Shown: positions 23,991 through 35,920 of the stretch, one piece after another | Layout: each line of letters begins with the position of its first letter | Position numbering within the stretch: position 1 is the first letter of the stretch | DNA from: Sympetrum striolatum | Lineage: Eukaryota; Arthropoda; Insecta; Odonata; Libellulidae | Direction of reading: 5' to 3' | Length of the DNA stretch: 64,000 nucleotides | Assembly: GCA_947579665.1 (NCBI GenBank) | Contig: OX388350.1 | Span: forward strand, 86,571,152-86,635,151 | Translations under genes and position numbers: made by a program | Notes under the pieces: generated by a model | What the model was told of the DNA's origin: nothing | Databases searched by the model: none | Seen by the model: only the letters and a program-made list of their open reading frames with translations

Positions 23991-26931
23991 TGCCATCCTC
24001 TAGCATTACTGGTACGAGTTTATTTATATTTTTATTAATAGCCAGGGCTGGTTACAGATAGTAGGCAAGTGAGGATATCGCTTCAAGACCTGTACGCCAA
24101 AAGGAAACGGCTAGCTGCTATTTATAGCTAGATAGGAGACTCTTTCTAACCAATTATGACTCACATTTTATCCAATCAAAGTCCATGCTCTTAGTTTGCA
24201 AGAGCAAAAAACTTAGCAGACTGATTCACAATCCAGGTCTAAATTTTACGTATATTCTTGTAGGAAAATGCAGAAGATTGGATTTAACAATGGTCATCAA
24301 GAGGAGGGCTTTATTGTGACATAAAGATCTCGCATAACTTATGTTTTTTTTCTAATTTTTCCATTCTGATTCTTTCGAGACCAATACGTATGTTGAAATG
24401 TAACATTCCATTTGCCCTATAAGGAACCGATAAATTTCATATTTCTATCTCATTGGGAATATAAATTAATTTTCAATAATTCAATTCCAATTCATTTCTT
24501 AGAAAAGGTTATCGATTTAAGATAAAGAAAAATTTGCATTTATCACTATAACAATAAATACACAACGCTGCTAATTATGTTATGAAAACAATCTGAAGAT
24601 ATCGGAGACACATAATATAAACTTTAATTCGTTAATAATTTGCAAATTATCTCAGAAATCGTACAGAGTATCGTCATCATAATAGAGACGATCAATTTTC
24701 AAAATTGGTCGTGTTTTGGTTGAATGATATAAACCTCAGTGGAAAAAGTACAATTTCAAAGATTGATTCAATTAGCGATTTCCTACATACTTCGCCTGAT
24801 TCAGTGAATTTCATTAATTGTTTGTTTTGAAACGGATTTACTTGACTCACTGCATCACCCACAATTCCTTTTACTTTAAGGCTATCATAATAGATCCATT
24901 TTTTATCGGTAGTAACTAAGTTCATAATCGCTAGTAGGAGAATCTGAACTGCATTTTCCTTTGAAATAGTATAAAGCATGTTCCCATGCAAGCGTTACTT
25001 AATTGGAAATAATGTTAATATCTTCAAGGTTAGAAAAAGTCTATGACTTACTTATATATGAATGTCTACCACTGAGTTTTGAATCATTTAGAGACATTAT
25101 TTTCAAATACCTTATCTTTTATGACACACACGAGTGGTATTTCTGAGCTCTTCTAATTAAAAATAGTTGATAAATACATTCTGCCGTTACCAAATGGATT
25201 TCAGTACAAATTCAGCTACAAAAAACCATCGAAACTAAGTTTTGGAAAATATACTGTGACATTTATAAATGTCAATGGTGAGGAAAATGCTGAACCTTTC
25301 ACCAATAAGTAGTGTAAGGGCCTCAGGGGAGCCGAAAGTCTTCTAAGAATTAAGCCTTTCTAAGTCTAAGCCATAAGTCTAGCCCATTAACTGCCGTGAA
25401 CAAGACTGAGAAGAAAGTTAACAAAAGATTAAATACTTGTCCGTAATCCAGTACCAAAAGAAAAGTGTATAAAACTAAATCATATTTAAGTCATCAACAA
25501 ATGTATGTGAGGCACGTATTGCTGAAATCCTTTCCCCGAAGATGCTAATTAGATTTGGTTTGCCTTTCCTTTTTTCAGATTCGAAGATTCTTCTCAAAAG
25601 AAACGCTCCAATTTTTTTATCCGTCTCTTTAGACATCCCCTCGAGCGCTCAAGTGTTTAATTAGCCGAATCTCCCACCGGACGAAAAAATTAACTTCTCC
25701 GAAGAATTCTCTCACCGTTGGAAGCGAAAATTCGATATTCTCTAATTCAATTAAAAAACTGTCAGGTGACCCTCTTCTCCTCTCTCGACAGGATTTTCTG
25801 GTCGTGCAGACATCGTGTATCCAGTGGATATATCATTCTAATAGATAGCGAGATAGGCAGTCCAATGGCCTCTTATTACTCATTAAACATAATAATATTC
25901 AGGATTTTCCGGTTTCTAATTCAAATAGTTGCTAAATTAGTTGGCTCGTTCACTAGTAATAGAGTAGTTCTCAAACATTCGATGGCATTTTATCTCTACA
26001 ATTTTCCAGATTGTTAATTTATTCAGATGATTTTTACATCCAATTCTTCAAAAGAGTATGCTTGAAATTCAAATCTTTATAAAGATAATAAATTTATCAC
26101 GATACTATGAAATATGATTAGTGAATATATTTCTTATTTGATTTGGAACGATCCATTTAAAGTCACACTGTTGTTAGGGTATCTTTTCTCTAACCTGAGA
26201 AAGCAAAAGCTAATAGTCTTAAGGAATGAAAACATTTACTTTTAATTATAAATAGAATTATTAATCCTGAATCATTCGTTTTCAAATCCAAAAGATTACT
26301 TATCTTCACATGAAATCACCTACTTATGCCCTAGATATATCATCATCGATCTAGGAATACAGTTAACATTAAAGAAAGTGCATGTTTAGATCTGGTGTGC
26401 ATAACAACAAATATTGGGTTCGAAATGCACTTGAAAATAAAGCTATTATAATGTGATATTATATTATAGCTAATATAAAATATTCTTTATTTATATTTTA
26501 TTTATTCGTCTTTTCGAAAATATTTACTTTTTCTTTAAAACTTTCAATAATCCAAAGTTATATCTCTTTAATCCTTATAACTTGAGAATATCCACATTCA
26601 AAGCCCAATATTATAATCAATTTTAACTGGGAATTCAATGGCGATTATACACTTAAATGATTATTTAATAATTCAGAAATAACTAAATGGCATAATCATG
26701 TATGAGATACATATAAATGTGCATTTTAAGGAATACATCCGGAGGTACTCTTCTACTTGGGAAAGACTTATGTAAGGGTTCTTACGCATGTGAGAATCTA
26801 CTCGCATATTAGTTTGCATGTATCATTTTTATAGTGTGAATCAAAGAGTAAAAACTATTTTCGAATAGTAAACTGTGTGACTACGCGATGAAACAATGTA
26901 GATTAAGAATAAAGTGTGTTATAATACTTAC
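23991..26931. other. AT-rich non-coding stretch
   Basis: No recognisable gene. Frames at 24692-24991 (minus) and 25718-26017 (plus) have no motif. The stretch is strongly AT-rich from 26000 to 26900 and ends at a candidate splice donor on the minus strand. Confidence 0.45.
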
Positions 26932-27018
26932 TTAAATGGTGATCACCGGCGCCCACTGTGGCTGGTCTAGGCTGCAGAGAAGACCAATGCGGATGTAATA
27001 GGCAACTCCGGTACACTT
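26932..27018 (-). other. Candidate 87-nt host exon bounded by splice sites
   Basis: Read on the minus strand, a GC-rich 87-nt block in AT-rich DNA is preceded by TTTATAATTATTTTCAG and followed by GTAAGTATT, strong acceptor and donor consensus sequences. Two frames are open. One runs through to the donor and contains VYRSCLLHPHWSSLQPRP followed by ATVGAGDHHL. The other contains GVAYYIRIGLLCSLDQPQWA and ends in TAA exactly at the donor. I recognise neither product. It could be an internal coding exon, a terminal alternative exon or a 5' UTR exon. It would put the window in an intron of a minus-strand gene. An unrelated fold-back begins 83 bp away. Confidence 0.5.
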
Positions 27019-27100
27019 CTGAAAATAATTATAAATATTGAAGTCAAATATAAGAAACTAATTCAGGCTTAACTTGGTGGTATTGACAGACACTCCGCGA

Positions 27101-27268
27101 TGACATGTTAAAAGAACTTTCACTTTACCACACAAAGAATATACGTAAAAACCGGCTGGTTTCGCAGTGAGGCTGCATTATTAGGTGAATTCACTGATGA
27201 TGCTGCGAAACCGGTCGGTTTTTATGTATATTCTTTGTTTGGTAAAGTAAAAGTTTTTTAACATGTCA
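27101..27268. repeat. Fold-back element with about 67-bp arms
   Basis: Arm 27101-27167 (starting TGACATGTTAAAAGAAC and ending GGTTTCGCAG) is the near-perfect reverse complement of 27203-27268 (ending TTTAACATGTCA). The 35-bp loop contains GATGATG and TGCATTATTAGG. The arms include AACCGGCTGGTTTCGCAG and its partner CTGCGAAACCGGTCGG. There is no coding content. The layout matches the other fold-backs at 30755 and 58793: a GTTTC core near the loop and long A/T-rich outer arms. Confidence 0.85.
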
Positions 27269-27379
27269 TCTGATCTGATTGAAGTCAAAATATTCACGAT
27301 TCTGCGTTTGATTCACAGAAATATTCACGCACCGATCCGCATTTGATGCTTACCATCTTTCGAGGAGGTTTTACAATTC

Positions 27380-27560
27380 GTCCCGAAGGACGTTAGTGTT
27401 TCATCCCCGCTGAAATAACCTACTAAGAGATTGCAGAAAGGATTGAAGATTACCAGACAGGATGAGGATGAGGTAGTTTGCCCTTGTTTTCATCACTAAG
27501 CCAGAATATTAAAAGCAGAATATGTCCACGCAAGTGAAGTACCATGAGTAACACTTTTCT
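27380..27560 (+). repeat. Dispersed repeat 'GATGAGG', copy 2
   Basis: Blocks CGAAGGACGTTAG, TTTCATCCCC, ACAGGATGAGGATGAGGTAG, CCCTTGTTTTC and AGCCAGAATATTAAAA are in the same order as in the copy at 23800. The following GTGAAGTACCATGAGTAACA resembles the matching position there (GTGAGCAATGAACCATCGAG). No coding potential. Confidence 0.5.
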
Positions 27561-30500
27561 TGTCATTCCAGAACGAGAGACTTTTTAATCGGTGGAATTA
27601 TTCACTCGTATCTCAACAGCTTTCATTTCACCACAGCCATGATCAAAACGTTGACAAAAATAAATTAAAGATACTTTAATCTCAATCCAGTACAAAATGA
27701 CAAGTTTTACCACCATCTTACTCAAAAAAATTTGACTGCAATTTCAATTTATCTAAAATAAACTTTACTCCAACCTAATGTGGCATTGCTGTAATTAAAA
27801 ACATTGGGAGTATCTCTTTTTCCGTCGAAGTGAGGGAGCGGAAAACTGCTTTTGAAAGGGACAGTGACTGCCAAAATGGAGCAAGGGTCTCATTTTTTTA
27901 TTTTGATGAATTGAATCTCGGAATCAGTGACGCTCGCGGAGACATCTGGTGTCAGTCCGACTTCCCGATTCATTTCCCTCTCTTCATGCTTTCTATTTAT
28001 CAATTTTCTTTCTTCCCTACTTTTTCATCTCCGACTTTTTGACTTGCCCTTCGCTGGTCATCGTCAATTCATCTTCATTTCGTCTCAGCTTTTAATTTTC
28101 CGCTTTTCATCTCTGTATTCCAGTTCCCTTTGGGCCCTCTCATTTCGGAGATTCTCGGTCGCGAAGGGAACGCTGAAAGTATGCTGCGAAAATTGCACAA
28201 GGATTGTCTTTCAATCCGAAGCACTCACTAGAAATTGAACTTATAACCTATAAATCCTAGGTTTTCAACGTTGTCTACCGATTCGGGGTTTTCCAATTAT
28301 CCCACGTTTTTTTCGGAGATCGAAGAACCGTCTGTTGCGGCAAATTACTCAAACTGGGTTTGTGGGTTCATGTGTGAACACACTAACCATGTGTTAGCAT
28401 ATTTTGTTAATTTATTTTAACAGTTGTAAAAGTAAATAAAATGTTATCCATTATACTCTAATTCATGAAAGTGCTTACGCGTTGATTTTAAGATTAAATA
28501 TGGTATGAAAACATAATATGTAATTTACCTTAAATAGGGAGTACAGATTCATTTTTTTCCGTACATTCAGTCCTTATTTAAGGTTACAGTTTTAGTTGAG
28601 GCCGGTTAAATCTAACAGCACTAGTAGTATACTAAGTCCCTGGTCCCTGCAGGGCACCAAAGGAGGTGTTACTTATTTAAGTTTTCATTATCCAATTTTG
28701 TCAAAGTATAGCTTTATATTTTTATCTTAAGCTAATGCACATGTAAAAATCCAAAATAATAAATTGTTTATAGTAGCCGCAAGACCACCAAAAATGTCAC
28801 TCCATTCACCCAAAAACCCGCTATGAATAACTTGTATAATACGAGGATAACTTGTAACTACAGACACATAACTAAAAATTGTTAATTACGAAGTCAAATG
28901 TAAATTTGGACATGTTCTAGAATAAACCTTGCATTGTTACTCGGCCGATTTGAGGGTCTTCATAAACACGGAGGAAAGGGTAATCGTCCATAATATTAAC
29001 GAGATGTTTGTTAATTATTCAACATAAATCTCTAATCAGTGTATTTTGCCAAGTTTCATTCTTCCAAAATTCAAATGCTATCAAATGAAGATAAAATCGT
29101 GTTTTGATAAAATTTTATTCATATAAACTCACACGTATTCCTATTATTCAATCCTATATCGACTTAAACAAAAATTGACATTCAGATAATTTCCAAACAA
29201 AAACACAAATATTTCAATTACTTCTCTTTATTCTCTTTCCTTTATATAATTGAAATCCTAAAATTAATGAGCTCGATTTACTAATCGAGTCCTTGGTTAG
29301 AATTATGATCACTTTCAGATATTTAAACCGGTTTTGAAGTTTGACAGATTGAATCTCAGAATCGTTTGGTTTCACCTTCCTTCATAGATCGCTGAGAAGA
29401 TTCACGATGGAGCCAAATTAAGAATCTTCTGAGGAGGCAACTTTCACGGATAGTCACGTTCGAGAAAGGAGTCACCCAAAAGGCATTAAAGGGTCACTTT
29501 AAGTGAAGGCATTCAGGGAAGCTTTTAGGAGTGAAAATATCTCATTTTTTCTTGAATACTGAAGCAGATGAAATAGCTAATGCATTGTAGGTAATTGTGA
29601 TACCAAATCTTTGCAAAAACGACTAGAAACGTTACTGAAAAAGCGTGAGTTTAAAGTGGAATGTGAAGATATTTTGCACAAATAATATAAATGTATACAT
29701 ATACCTTGTATAACGTCATTCATTAATTCATACTTTAAGTTCAGATAGTTTAGAAATACTTTCAGCTAAATTATGCACGCAACGTCATACATAATTCATG
29801 CTCACTGAAGATCACTTGTGGTCTCACAGCATTCTTTCTTCCGTAAACTGTTTCATAAATTCCTTCTGGAAAATGTAGATATTGTGCGCCAATTCCATGC
29901 TCCGAATTCTCGATAAAATATGTATATGATGATTTTCTACAATCTAGAAACAAAGCTTCGGAGAACAGTACGCTTCCCTAAATTTGTATGCAAAGTGCGC
30001 ATTTAGCTTTGCTAATTTCTCCAATTATATTCCGAAATATCTCATCAGTTCAATTACTACATTAGTTTTTTTCCACAGAACACATGAATTTCATAAGAAG
30101 AATCTTTTACATTGAAATCCAAGAAAACAATCAAACTGTATAATGTAATAATTGTGTAGAAATTGCTTAAAACCTTAAAAAATGTGCTCAACTGCAAAAA
30201 GATCGTCCTGGAGAAGAAATATTTTCTGGGTGCAATTCATCTAGAAATACCTACTTCTTTCACTTATTAATCCATTATATAGTTAGACACCTAAGTCCAT
30301 ACTCGTAAATGATGCTGTTGCTTTCATTTACAGTCGGGACATTCGTGTAAGTAATGTATATTCCAATAAATAACACGACATTAATTCCGTATGTATTATT
30401 GACACGACTATTGCAGAAATTTACTCTAAATAACTGACGCATTTAAAAAATAAGTAAATATGAAATTATTCGAGAGCGAGTGCCCTACCGTTAGAATTAA

Positions 30501-30754
30501 AACATTCTTATTCCCCTATTCCATCTATAGCATGTAGTAATTTATTACTGTTTCATCTATAGTATGTGGTAGTTTATTTCATCAATAGCATGTAGCATCA
30601 AAACATAGCGGAATCTATAAGGTATAAAATGCATATATTTGTTTTTATATCGTTTCTCACGAATTTATTAATAATAATAATAAAAAAACAACTTAATTCA
30701 GGGTTGCAGACTATAAATTCTAAGAAAGATCTGGTGCTTTCCCGGTGCAGGTGC
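27561..30754. other. Gene-poor stretch
   Basis: No recognisable gene. Frames at 27830-28042 and 27927-28238 (plus) lie in a pyrimidine-rich patch (27950-28140) and read as serine- and phenylalanine-rich low-complexity sequence, not a domain. The remainder is AT-rich with no element ends I can pair. Confidence 0.45.
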
Positions 30755-30940
30755 TGTAGGAAGTTTTCTCGGGTTTCCAACCTGGTTACAGACAGGAACG
30801 GGTCCGACGTTTCGACTATTATCTCAATAGTTATCTTCAGGGAAGATTTCATCCCTGAAGATGACTATGGAGATAATAGTCGAAACGTCGGACCCGTTCC
30901 TGTCTGTAACCCGGTTGGAAACCCGAGAAAACTTCCTACA
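30755..30940. repeat. Fold-back element with 89-bp arms and 8-nt loop
   Basis: Arm 30755-30843 (TGTAGGAAGTTTTCTCGGG...) pairs with 30852-30940 (...CCCGAGAAAACTTCCTACA) with only a few mismatches and no length difference. The arms carry GTCCGACGTTTCGACTATTA and, near the loop, ATCTTCAGGGA with its partner TCCCTGAAGAT. The transcript would form an almost perfect hairpin. No ORF runs through it meaningfully. Confidence 0.92.
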
Positions 30941-31029
30941 CTATTAATTCTCTTTTTACATCCAACCTATCGTCATGTCATAAGATAGGAAAAGTATATA
31001 CATATAAGGAAACTACTTTGTGGATTAAT

Positions 31030-31171
31030 AAAATCTAAGAAAAAATTTCACTACAGGAAAACATCCATAAGAAGGGGGATGTGAAAAACCTGCAAAAACT
31101 AGGTATATGAAAGTAAATTTTGAGATGAAATCAGATTAAATTAGGTGCAAAAGACGAGAAGACAAACTAAT
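31030..31171 (-). mobile_element. LINE 3'-tail fragment (same family as 18231-19260)
   Basis: CTACAGGAAAACATCCATAA at 31052 is followed by GAAGGGGGATGTGAAAAACC, then a TATATGAAAGTAAATTTT-like block. This matches the tail at 18325-18370 and 63951-64000 read on the same strand. Only the 3' UTR end is present, so it is a very short 5'-truncated insertion. Confidence 0.7.
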
Positions 31172-32036
31172 TGTGATCTGTCTGAATATTGTGTCATTCT
31201 GAGTATTCTTTAAAAAGTGTGTGGACATACCGATTTCATAACCAACCATTTCTCTTCAACGTTACATTTTCCCTTATAGAAACAAAACGATAAAGTAAAG
31301 ACTTCTCTTTTATCGAGTGTATGTTGACCTGCTGACCAAGTTTTCGGCTGACTTTCGAGACACTTTTTCTCTGTTTTGGGACTCAACATCTTCATACACT
31401 GCTCGTATGCAGCCTCTAAGCCGCTTTCAGGCGTGTGCTCTCGCCTAAGAAGAATTCCCCCCACGAATGGCTTACATGGGAAATGCGGACTTCTTGTCCA
31501 TCCCAAAGCTTCCCCAACTTCTCACAATGGGGTATTTTCAGCTTCTTTTCTTCAACGAAACCTCTCGATTGCCCCTTCCTTCCATTACGTCTTTTTTGTC
31601 TCCTCTTCCATCCATCTTCCTTTCCGGTTCCCTTCTTCCTTGTCCCCTGGAACCCCTGCGGATCTTTTCATCTCTCCATTCTTCTAACTTGCAGAGACAG
31701 CCGATGCCTCGTGTTTCTCAAAAGATTTCTCTTTGAGAACTCCTTGTGAATACAGAAAGGATGGACCCTAAGCAAAAGACATAGGTTCAAATCTTTCCTT
31801 ATATTTTCGTAATCACGGCTATTCAAATACGGCCTTAATCTGTTTCTATCAACGTATGAAGCAAAGCTTAGACAAAACTGCAGGATTCGCTTAAATATGA
31901 GCGTGTGCGCAATGCGAACAGTTGCTCGCCACACAATTGCTTACCGGACGATTATTCGCCGAACAGTTAGTTCCTCCGGGTATAAAATAGCTCGCTATAG
32001 ACGATTTCGACGGACATGCAGCGAGCTATTGACTAC
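31172..32036. other. Non-coding stretch with pyrimidine-rich open frames
   Basis: Three overlapping plus-strand frames (31376-31749) and minus-strand frames at 31210-31506 and 31668-31934 stay open because of the CT-rich composition. None has a recognisable domain. I see no splice signals that would make them exons. Confidence 0.45.
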
Positions 32037-32100
32037 CGCACAGTGGGCTAGAATCGAAAAAAAGCGGGCCAAGTGGTTAAAAGTGTTTCATTTTTACTGA
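32037..32100 (+). repeat. Repeat end CGCACAGTGGGCTAGAATCG, copy 1
   Basis: CGCACAGTGGGCTAGAATCG followed by an A-run and GCGGGCCAA begins here. The same string occurs at 43091 followed by AAAAAAGCTGGCCAA. Similarity starts abruptly at the CGC in both, with different bases to the left, as expected for the end of a transposable element. Similarity downstream fades quickly, so the length is unknown. Confidence 0.6.
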
Positions 32101-35100
32101 AGCATTTCGCTAACTTATTATAAAACTAGTAAACGGTTTCTTGCACTTTGCAAGCAAAACAAATTATTATATATACAATATTTTGTGTCTCTGTGACTTC
32201 CATGATGTATCAGAATACGGGAAGGAACTTCAAGCTATCATCGTCTCAGTACACTGCAAATTGAAGCAGATTGTATGAGAGGGTTTTCAGTGTGATCCAC
32301 GTTTTATGATAATCATATATAGATCAATAATCATCGCAGCTATAATTTTAAGGCATTGGAATTGTTTGGCAGACTTTGAATGGTCGACGAAGAAGCATAT
32401 TTCAGCTGAAAACATTAGCATGAGCCATTAAAAGGCTGTGGAAACACAACCACTCCGAGTGGAACATCACTTTCAATTGCTGTAACAATTTAATACCTTT
32501 TTCTAAATGTTAAGATATATATTAGCCTGAATTCCTTCAATATACTGCCAGGTATGTTTTGTAGCGATATTAAGCTGCTCGGCTATTGTAAAAGAAGAGA
32601 TTTTAGTACTTTCCCGTATGGATTTCGAAGGCCTTCCACACTTATTCGTTAAGGGAGTTTTTTATTTGAATCCGTAATGCATATGTATTCGCGAAATTAC
32701 ATTAAAGAAATACGATGAACAAAGTAAAGTTAGAATAAAAATTAGCATAAGATAAATCGGAGAAAAATCGATGGACGATTCGTTACCTAAAGTACTTCAG
32801 ATTCAGGACAAGATCTGCTCATTCAAAAGCGTCTTCGGCGAACTTGTCTAATCACATAAACAATAGGCTACAAAACTATGTAAATAATTTTGAAGAACGT
32901 AGAGAAAGAAATCAATTATCATAATTGCGTAAGGAATTATGTACCTATAAGCTTACCAAAAATACCCTTCTAGTGTAGCGAGGAAGCAATATCACGTTTG
33001 AGAAATGAATGAAAGTGTAGAAATGAAAACAATTTCAAAATACACGCTGAAATAAATGCTTGACATAATATACATATGCTTTCACAATGGCGTGTTCTAC
33101 GACAATGAGCTCCGTTTCTATTCAAATAAATAAACAGTCAACGGAAATATGTAATTAATTTCAAATAACGTAGAATTCCATTCTAATGCCAATTTGTAGA
33201 GGATAGTAGAGTAATTTTAGGAATGATCTCGTGCTTCCCCTGATGAAGGAAGTCTTCTTGGGCGATCCTCTCACGATCAGTCTGTTCATGTAGTACCAGA
33301 AAACGAGCTTTAGAGTCAAGTATTAAATCAGACCTAGTACAAAATGTCGAGATTGTCGATTCCTGACTGTGAATCATAAGCCTCCCCAGAAAATCTCAAT
33401 CTCCTTGCTCAATTCGAAACGCCCCTGAAATCGTATGAGTACGTGAGTGCAGCTATATATATATTTAACGATTGAATTTTATGTGTAGGTCTGTTATTCA
33501 ATAGAATAATTCATATCAAATATCAGAAGATATTATCCAGAAACTTTATCCAAATATTTAGCAATCATGATTACGACAAAAAGGTATTCACTATTGCATT
33601 TCCTTCTCTCCATCTCCTGAAGTAAAACTTAAAGCAAAATTTTTAAGAGAATCCTTCAAAGCTGTGTAACCTTCCAAAATCAAGCTGTTTATTATACAAT
33701 TTAACTGGTAGTTCTTTGGAATTGATGTAGATTTAGTTTGCTTCACTTTGATAATTTCCTAGTACAGCATCAATCGAGTAATTTTAGAAAACTGCTCCAA
33801 GAAAAACACGGAGTAAGATCAAAGGAAAACCAAAACTGAGACTCCAAGAATATTTTCTCTTTCGTAACACCCCAAAGACGAGTGCGAAATAACGCTAGCC
33901 AATGAGCGGATGCGCGAGGGCGTTAGAGTAGCTGTGAAGTGCCATAAACCGTTTCTCCCTCTGAAGCAACACTAGGGTCCAGTAAAACTGCCAGATGTGG
34001 AGATTTCTCCAAGTCAGCCATAATTTCGACCAAGATAATGGACGAAAACATTGCCATTAGTTTTCCTGCAGCGAAATATTTTAACGCAGTCGGATTTCCT
34101 TAAAATGTGAAATTTAGTAATAATATATAAGTATATATTTATGTTTACCTTCTCTCGTAGAGCGTTTAAGCTTCAAAGACTTCAATTTCTTTCTGACGTT
34201 TGTTAACACTGGAACCACGAATGGGACAATTTTGTATGTATAAGACTATTGGTTTGATTTCGTTTCCGTGTACCTTCCTGTTCTACTAAATTAAACTCCT
34301 TATTTAACTTCCTCTCCACTCGACTTTCCATCAATTTTAATGTCGATCCGAAATTTCATTTACCGCTTACCTCATCAGTGCAATACAATACTCTACTCCT
34401 TCAGATTCATTTGCATAGTAGGATTCGTCTTTGGCATATTCTTTTAACTATGCTGAGAGATAATTGTGCAGCTGCACATTTTTCTTTTATGCTCCTTGAA
34501 TTATTTTTTGTATTTATTTTCTATCAGTTGAATATTTTCTTATTATTTTTACTTTTTCAACCCATTTTTTTGAGCTGTTCTCATTGAGCTGTTCATTGAT
34601 GCTTTAAAAATTATCAAATAATCACACAACCCAGTAAACAATCAAAATATCAAGGTTTTAATGGTTTATTGGTGTTTTGTGATTACTTGAGTCATTATCA
34701 TCCACAGCAGCCCTCATTTTAATATACTGAAATAAATAAATACGCAGCATGAAAATCGCCAAGATATGTTTTCAACATAAAAACAGCGATCAAATTCAAA
34801 AAGACTGCGTATTATTATCCCGGAAATGGCGAAGGCATATTTGCACTTCCACCAAAGACATCATTACGAGGACAATTGGTTGAAAGATACCATTATCTCC
34901 TTCTCATATATTATTTATGGGACGAATCCGAGAGCCTGATAGAGATTTGTCGGCGGTTGCTTTAATGCAGAGGCCCGCAATGAAGTGGGAGGGATCATTT
35001 TAATGCAGGGATTCGAGTCCTCGTATAAATAATTAAGATCCAATTAGCAGCGGTTGCGGATCTTGCAAGTGCACACATTTTAGGATCCTTTCGGAGGTAC

Positions 35101-35799
35101 CTAGGATTGCTATGGGAGATTCTGTGAAAACAGGAATTGTTTTTGCATGAAGTCATGCGCACGTTTGATGATTAACAGATTCCAGCGTAATGAAAAACTG
35201 CTCTGTTTTAATGCCGAAAGTTCTTCCTTTTGACGGTGAAGTGTTTATAAGTCAAATATATATTTTACTTAAGGAATATGCAAGGTACCAATGCTAGAGC
35301 TTGCGAAATTCGTACTTAAAATATAATAGAATGTTATAAGAATTTTACACTAACAAAATATATTATAAATAATTATTTTACCAGAAAGAAGAAGTCTAAT
35401 AATAATAAAAAAATTAATCCACTGATTAGAAGTAAGGTCTTCCTGAGCTATCAATACTCACCAGATGGTGTCTTACAATGACATTCATTAAGCATGTACA
35501 TAGTATGATTGGGATGTAATACAAGGATTTTGAAAATTTGAAAAATAATTCTCTAACTCTCAAACATTATTTGCCAATTTTTACAGATTATCATAACGTT
35601 TTCAAAAATTACGTATCAGGATTATCAATCCTAAGGATTTCAGTGAAATTAGATCGCAACGCAGGGAAAATCACGATTATAGGAAACGAAGTCACATAAT
35701 AACAGAATTCTAACCATAAATATGTTCCTAAACCTATAATTTGCTTCTGTAAAAAATCCCGTTAGCGCTAGTTGATTCTGATCTTAATTACCATTTGTG
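32101..35799. other. Gene-poor stretch
   Basis: No recognisable gene. Frames at 33183-33377 (minus) and 34378-34587 (plus) have no motif; the latter is a hydrophobic low-complexity run. A GC-richer patch at 33885-33990 and another at 34940-35100 have no frame of interest. Confidence 0.45.
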
Positions 35800-35920
35800 A
35801 CAGGTCATTTGAAGGAGAAATAGGACTTAAAGTGCAAGGATTGAGGTACAGGTGAGGTGAGGAAAGTACAGATTCTACTGTCCTTGCTTTTCTCTTCGAT
35901 TTAGGACACTCTGAGAAGTA
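35800..35920 (+). repeat. Dispersed repeat 'GATGAGG', weak copy
   Basis: Blocks GTGCAAGGATTGAGGTACAG, GTGAGGTGAGGAAAGTAC and TGTCCTTGCTTTTCTCTTCG resemble the repeat at 60905-61025 and, more distantly, those at 23800 and 27380. The match is short and diverged. Confidence 0.35.

Noticed and set aside
31376..31749. Three nested plus-strand frames rich in proline, serine and phenylalanine
   Set aside because: The CT-rich strand keeps all three frames open; low complexity, no motif.
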